A stretch of DNA of 64,000 nucleotides from Piscicola geometra. Taxonomy: Eukaryota; Annelida; Clitellata; Hirudinida; Piscicolidae. The notes beneath the pieces were generated by a model. It was not told the DNA's origin and did no database searches. It saw nothing but the letters and a program-made list of their open reading frames with translations. Both the position numbers and the translations under genes were made by a program. Where the stretch lies: NCBI GenBank assembly GCA_943735955.1, contig OX030960.1:9983788-10047787 (forward strand), in the 5' to 3' direction. This document shows, in pieces, positions 62,601 through 64,000 of this stretch (position 1 is the stretch's first letter; every line of letters begins with the position of its first letter).

Positions 62601-64000
62601 GGGTTAGGGTTAGGGTTAGGGTTAGGGTTAGGGTTAGGGTTAGGGTTAGGGTTAGGGTTAGGGTTAGGGTTAGGGTTAGGGTTAGGGTTAGGGTTAGGGT
62701 TAGGGTTAGGGTTAGGGTTAGGGTTAGGGTTAGGGTTAGGGTTAGGGTTAGGGTTAGGGTTAGGGTTAGGGTTAGGGTTAGGGTTAGGGTTAGGGTTAGG
62801 GTTAGGGTTAGGGTTAGGGTTAGGGTTAGGGTTAGGGTTAGGGTTAGGGTTAGGGTTAGGGTTAGGGTTAGGGTTAGGGTTAGGGTTAGGGTTAGGGTTA
62901 GGGTTAGGGTTAGGGTTAGGGTTAGGGTTAGGGTTAGGGTTAGGGTTAGGGTTAGGGTTAGGGTTAGGGTTAGGGTTAGGGTTAGGGTTAGGGTTAGGGT
63001 TAGGGTTAGGGTTAGGGTTAGGGTTAGGGTTAGGGTTAGGGTTAGGGTTAGGGTTAGGGTTAGGGTTAGGGTTAGGGTTAGGGTTAGGGTTAGGGTTAGG
63101 GTTAGGGTTAGGGTTAGGGTTAGGGTTAGGGTTAGGGTTAGGGTTAGGGTTAGGGTTAGGGTTAGGGTTAGGGTTAGGGTTAGGGTTAGGGTTAGGGTTA
63201 GGGTTAGGGTTAGGGTTAGGGTTAGGGTTAGGGTTAGGGTTAGGGTTAGGGTTAGGGTTAGGGTTAGGGTTAGGGTTAGGGTTAGGGTTAGGGTTAGGGT
63301 TAGGGTTAGGGTTAGGGTTAGGGTTAGGGTTAGGGTTAGGGTTAGGGTTAGGGTTAGGGTTAGGGTTAGGGTTAGGGTTAGGGTTAGGGTTAGGGTTAGG
63401 GTTAGGGTTAGGGTTAGGGTTAGGGTTAGGGTTAGGGTTAGGGTTAGGGTTAGGGTTAGGGTTAGGGTTAGGGTTAGGGTTAGGGTTAGGGTTAGGGTTA
63501 GGGTTAGGGTTAGGGTTAGGGTTAGGGTTAGGGTTAGGGTTAGGGTTAGGGTTAGGGTTAGGGTTAGGGTTAGGGTTAGGGTTAGGGTTAGGGTTAGGGT
63601 TAGGGTTAGGGTTAGGGTTAGGGTTAGGGTTAGGGTTAGGGTTAGGGTTAGGGTTAGGGTTAGGGTTAGGGTTAGGGTTAGGGTTAGGGTTAGGGTTAGG
63701 GTTAGGGTTAGGGTTAGGGTTAGGGTTAGGGTTAGGGTTAGGGTTAGGGTTAGGGTTAGGGTTAGGGTTAGGGTTAGGGTTAGGGTTAGGGTTAGGGTTA
63801 GGGTTAGGGTTAGGGTTAGGGTTAGGGTTAGGGTTAGGGTTAGGGTTAGGGTTAGGGTTAGGGTTAGGGTTAGGGTTAGGGTTAGGGTTAGGGTTAGGGT
63901 TAGGGTTAGGGTTAGGGTTAGGGTTAGGGTTAGGGTTAGGGTTAGGGTTAGGGTTAGGGTTAGGGTTAGGGTTAGGGTTAGGGTTAGGGTTAGGGTTAGG
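56658..64000 (+). repeat. Telomere, (TTAGGG)n
   Basis: The run contains 7,343 bp of TTAGGG, about 1,224 units, to the end of the window. I see no variant repeat or interruption. The G-rich strand points to the right edge, so this is a right chromosome end and would be extended by telomerase on the plus strand. It follows satellite GTC at 56657; the two T bases at 56658-56659 fit both the satellite unit GTCTTC and TTAGGG. No transition zone of degenerate repeats separates the two. The array may continue beyond the window. Confidence 0.99.

Overview
This is the right-hand end of a linear eukaryotic chromosome. The last 7,343 bases (56658-64000) are an unbroken run of the telomere hexamer TTAGGG, with the G-rich strand running 5'->3' toward the window edge, as expected at a right chromosome end. 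Almost everything proximal to it is one satellite family, a 9-bp unit GTCTTCACC alternating irregularly with GTCTTCATC. I found no protein-coding gene. The very long open frames across the satellite arise because its units contain no stop codon in most frames.

Layout: satellite array 1 (1-833, runs off the left edge); rDNA-derived island 1 (834-2377); satellite array 2 (2378-15256); rDNA-derived island 2 (15257-16610); satellite array 3 (16611-56657); telomere (56658-64000). Both islands lie in the same orientation and have matching edges. Each carries, on the minus strand, the 5' domain of 18S rRNA joined to about 500 bp of what appears to be its own upstream transcribed spacer, plus a separate 64-bp piece from the middle of 18S at the satellite border. 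A roughly 170-bp spacer repeat occurs twice per island. Island 2 is the more damaged copy, with 185 bp missing from the 18S segment and a mutated 18S 5' end. Both are pseudogene fragments.

The satellite has internal order. At intervals it contains a 4-bp breaker (mostly GTTC, sometimes GTTT or GATC), so distances between breakers are 9n+4 bp where I measured them. Breaker patterns and rare point variants reveal nested direct duplications, among them units of 1,366, about 1,510, 2,041, about 2,500 and about 8,600 bp. The array therefore seems to grow by repeated unequal exchange or replication-based amplification of kilobase blocks.

Organism: TTAGGG telomeres together with a eukaryotic 18S beginning TACCTGGTTGATCCTGCCAG point to an animal or another lineage using the vertebrate-type telomere. 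The 18S text looks metazoan and not vertebrate to me, so an invertebrate is my best guess, but I cannot name a species from sequence alone.

There is no gene network to describe. The functional elements are the telomere and possibly the CpG-dense satellite as a subtelomeric buffer or transcription template.
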